A model generated the notes under the pieces. That model worked only from the letters and a program-made list of their open reading frames with translations, was not told the DNA's origin and searched no databases. DNA of 64,000 nucleotides from Phaseolus vulgaris (lineage: Eukaryota; Streptophyta; Magnoliopsida; Fabales; Fabaceae): positions 11,945,181 to 12,009,180 of the forward strand of contig NC_023753.2 in the NCBI RefSeq assembly GCF_000499845.2, written 5' to 3'. Positions 62,926-64,000 of this stretch are shown here, piece after piece. The position numbers and the translations under genes are program-made. Positions within the stretch are counted from its first letter, which is position 1. Each line of letters starts with the position of its first letter.

Positions 62926-63536
62926 ATGTGAGAAGATAATGTGGGTTGGCTTGTTTCACGTTTGACCTGTAAAATGTGGGTTAGGTTGGTCCGTTCTGCA
63001 TGTTGATTTTTCTGTTCCGTCTCGCATAAGAGACAATCCACGAGTTTGTGGGTCAGTATGTATACGATTTTTTTTAAGAAATTCAATAAAAATGTTTGCT
63101 ACTTTTTGTTACTGAAAAATTGAATATACAAATTCAATAATTATAAAAACATTGAATATAAAGGAATTCAATCAAAATATTTGCTACTTTTTGCATTATT
63201 ATTGAAAAATTGAATAATTATAAAAAAATTTGAATATAAATTGATTATAATTGAATAAAAAATTGAACCTATGTATGCTACTGATATAAAACAGCAAATG
63301 CAAAAACCTAATTAATTAGGTTTTGAAATTAATTTGGGACAACGACACATAACACAACTTGTTTTTTTTTTTTTTTTTTGTGGATCAATAGGTCAGTCTG
63401 TCCCGTTCCATCGTTGGCCTGCACGGGCTATGGGTTATGCAGGACGAGCTTAAGCGGGTTTATTATTGAGCCCGCCCCGCATTTTTTGCCAACGGCCCGC
63501 AAACCGACCCGCATGGTCAACCCCACATTACCATTC
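62926..63536. mobile_element. Non-autonomous hAT element, 611 bp
   Basis: An exact 8-bp target duplication CTAGTTAA flanks it (62918-62925 and 63537-63544). The ends form an imperfect inverted repeat (AAGATAATGTGGGTTGG on the left; reversed right end GAATGGTAATGTGGGGTTG). GC-rich ends with GGCCCG/GGGTT words surround an AT-rich middle with a T-run at 63361-63379. The terminal style is shared with the copies at 7153 and 39751. No transposase gene. Confidence 0.82.
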
Positions 63537-63544
63537 CTAGTTAA

Positions 63545-64000
63545 AAGTGGAATCCATATACCATTTTTAAGACTATTTTTTCATTTGAATGCGAAGAAAA
63601 TATGATAAAAAAACATAAATTACGATCTTATATTGTTTGGTTGAGAATGATAAGACATTTTGAAAGTTAACCAATGAAATGAGACCAAACAAGTCATAAC
63701 ATATGATCGATGTATGTCGATGGATTGTGATTGTAATAAAGTATTCTTTTAAGAAAAAAAAAGTAAAAGAGTTAAAGGTTTATTTTTAATTTTAGAAAAT
63801 TATTATAGGGTTAGAAGGTATTTGCAACAATCAAACAAAAGGATTATGTGGTGTCATGATCGAGCCCAATTGTGTGGTGTAGGTAGATCAATTGTTGATC
63901 ATTAATTTAGATCAATGTCTCGTGACAATGGATCTATATTTAGTCTCAATGTCATTTGTATGAGGTTAGGCGGTTATGGTATCATAGGTCAAGCCTGATT
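63545..64000. other. Intergenic DNA at the right edge
   Basis: AT-rich, with a slightly less AT-rich end. No exon could be supported. Confidence 0.5.

Overview
The window is nuclear DNA from a flowering plant. Genes have GT-AG introns, the intergenic DNA is very AT-rich, and plant-type transposable elements (TRIM, Ty1/copia, Ty3/gypsy, CACTA, hAT) are abundant. Gene content and repeat flavour fit a eudicot, and a legume (Phaseoleae-like) is my best guess. That guess is inference, because no species marker is decisive.

Five host genes can be modelled with consistent splice phases. They are: (1) the 3' end of an M18 aspartyl aminopeptidase (1-1901, +); (2) a complete four-exon R3H/SUZ-domain protein (10005-5204, -, 462 aa), convergent with gene 1; (3) a complete 14-exon major-facilitator transporter of the MEE15/HIAT1-like group (26657-32651, +, 441 aa); (4) a complete nine-exon ORRM1-type plastid RNA-editing factor (34876-37356, +, 389 aa); and (5) a complete five-exon GDSL esterase/lipase (59329-61212, +, 346 aa). 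They look like ordinary dispersed plant genes. Nothing suggests that they act together.

The space between them is mostly transposon-derived. From 11746 to 22059 lies a roughly 10.3 kb palindromic composite. Two arms, each built from about 1.3 kb units that carry their own roughly 115 bp tandem repeats, face each other around a decayed, gypsy-like, non-autonomous element (13441-18159) with a Transposase_28-type gene. Two solo-LTR-like insertions and one complete TRIM are nested in it. A minus-strand gypsy gag relic (22060-23450) and a PIF/Harbinger-like element (23890-24646) follow.

Intron 2 of the transporter contains a gypsy pol 3' relic and a TRIM fragment. From 39751 to 54660 the window is almost continuous mobile DNA: a hAT element with an 8-bp target duplication; a 200 bp imperfect hairpin; a TRIM that has swallowed a piece resembling plastid tRNA-Cys; a truncated minus-strand copia element; a plus-strand copia relic whose single LTR is shared with an upstream element tail; and a decayed CACTA element with TNP2, Transposase_24-like and Ulp1-like parts. 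The last 2.8 kb holds AT-rich DNA and another hAT element with a perfect 8-bp duplication.

I did not find a convincing new enzymatic system. The most unusual structures are the palindromic tandem-arm composite, the TRIM with an organellar tRNA insert, the 40.7-40.9 kb hairpin, and the LTR-sharing copia junction.
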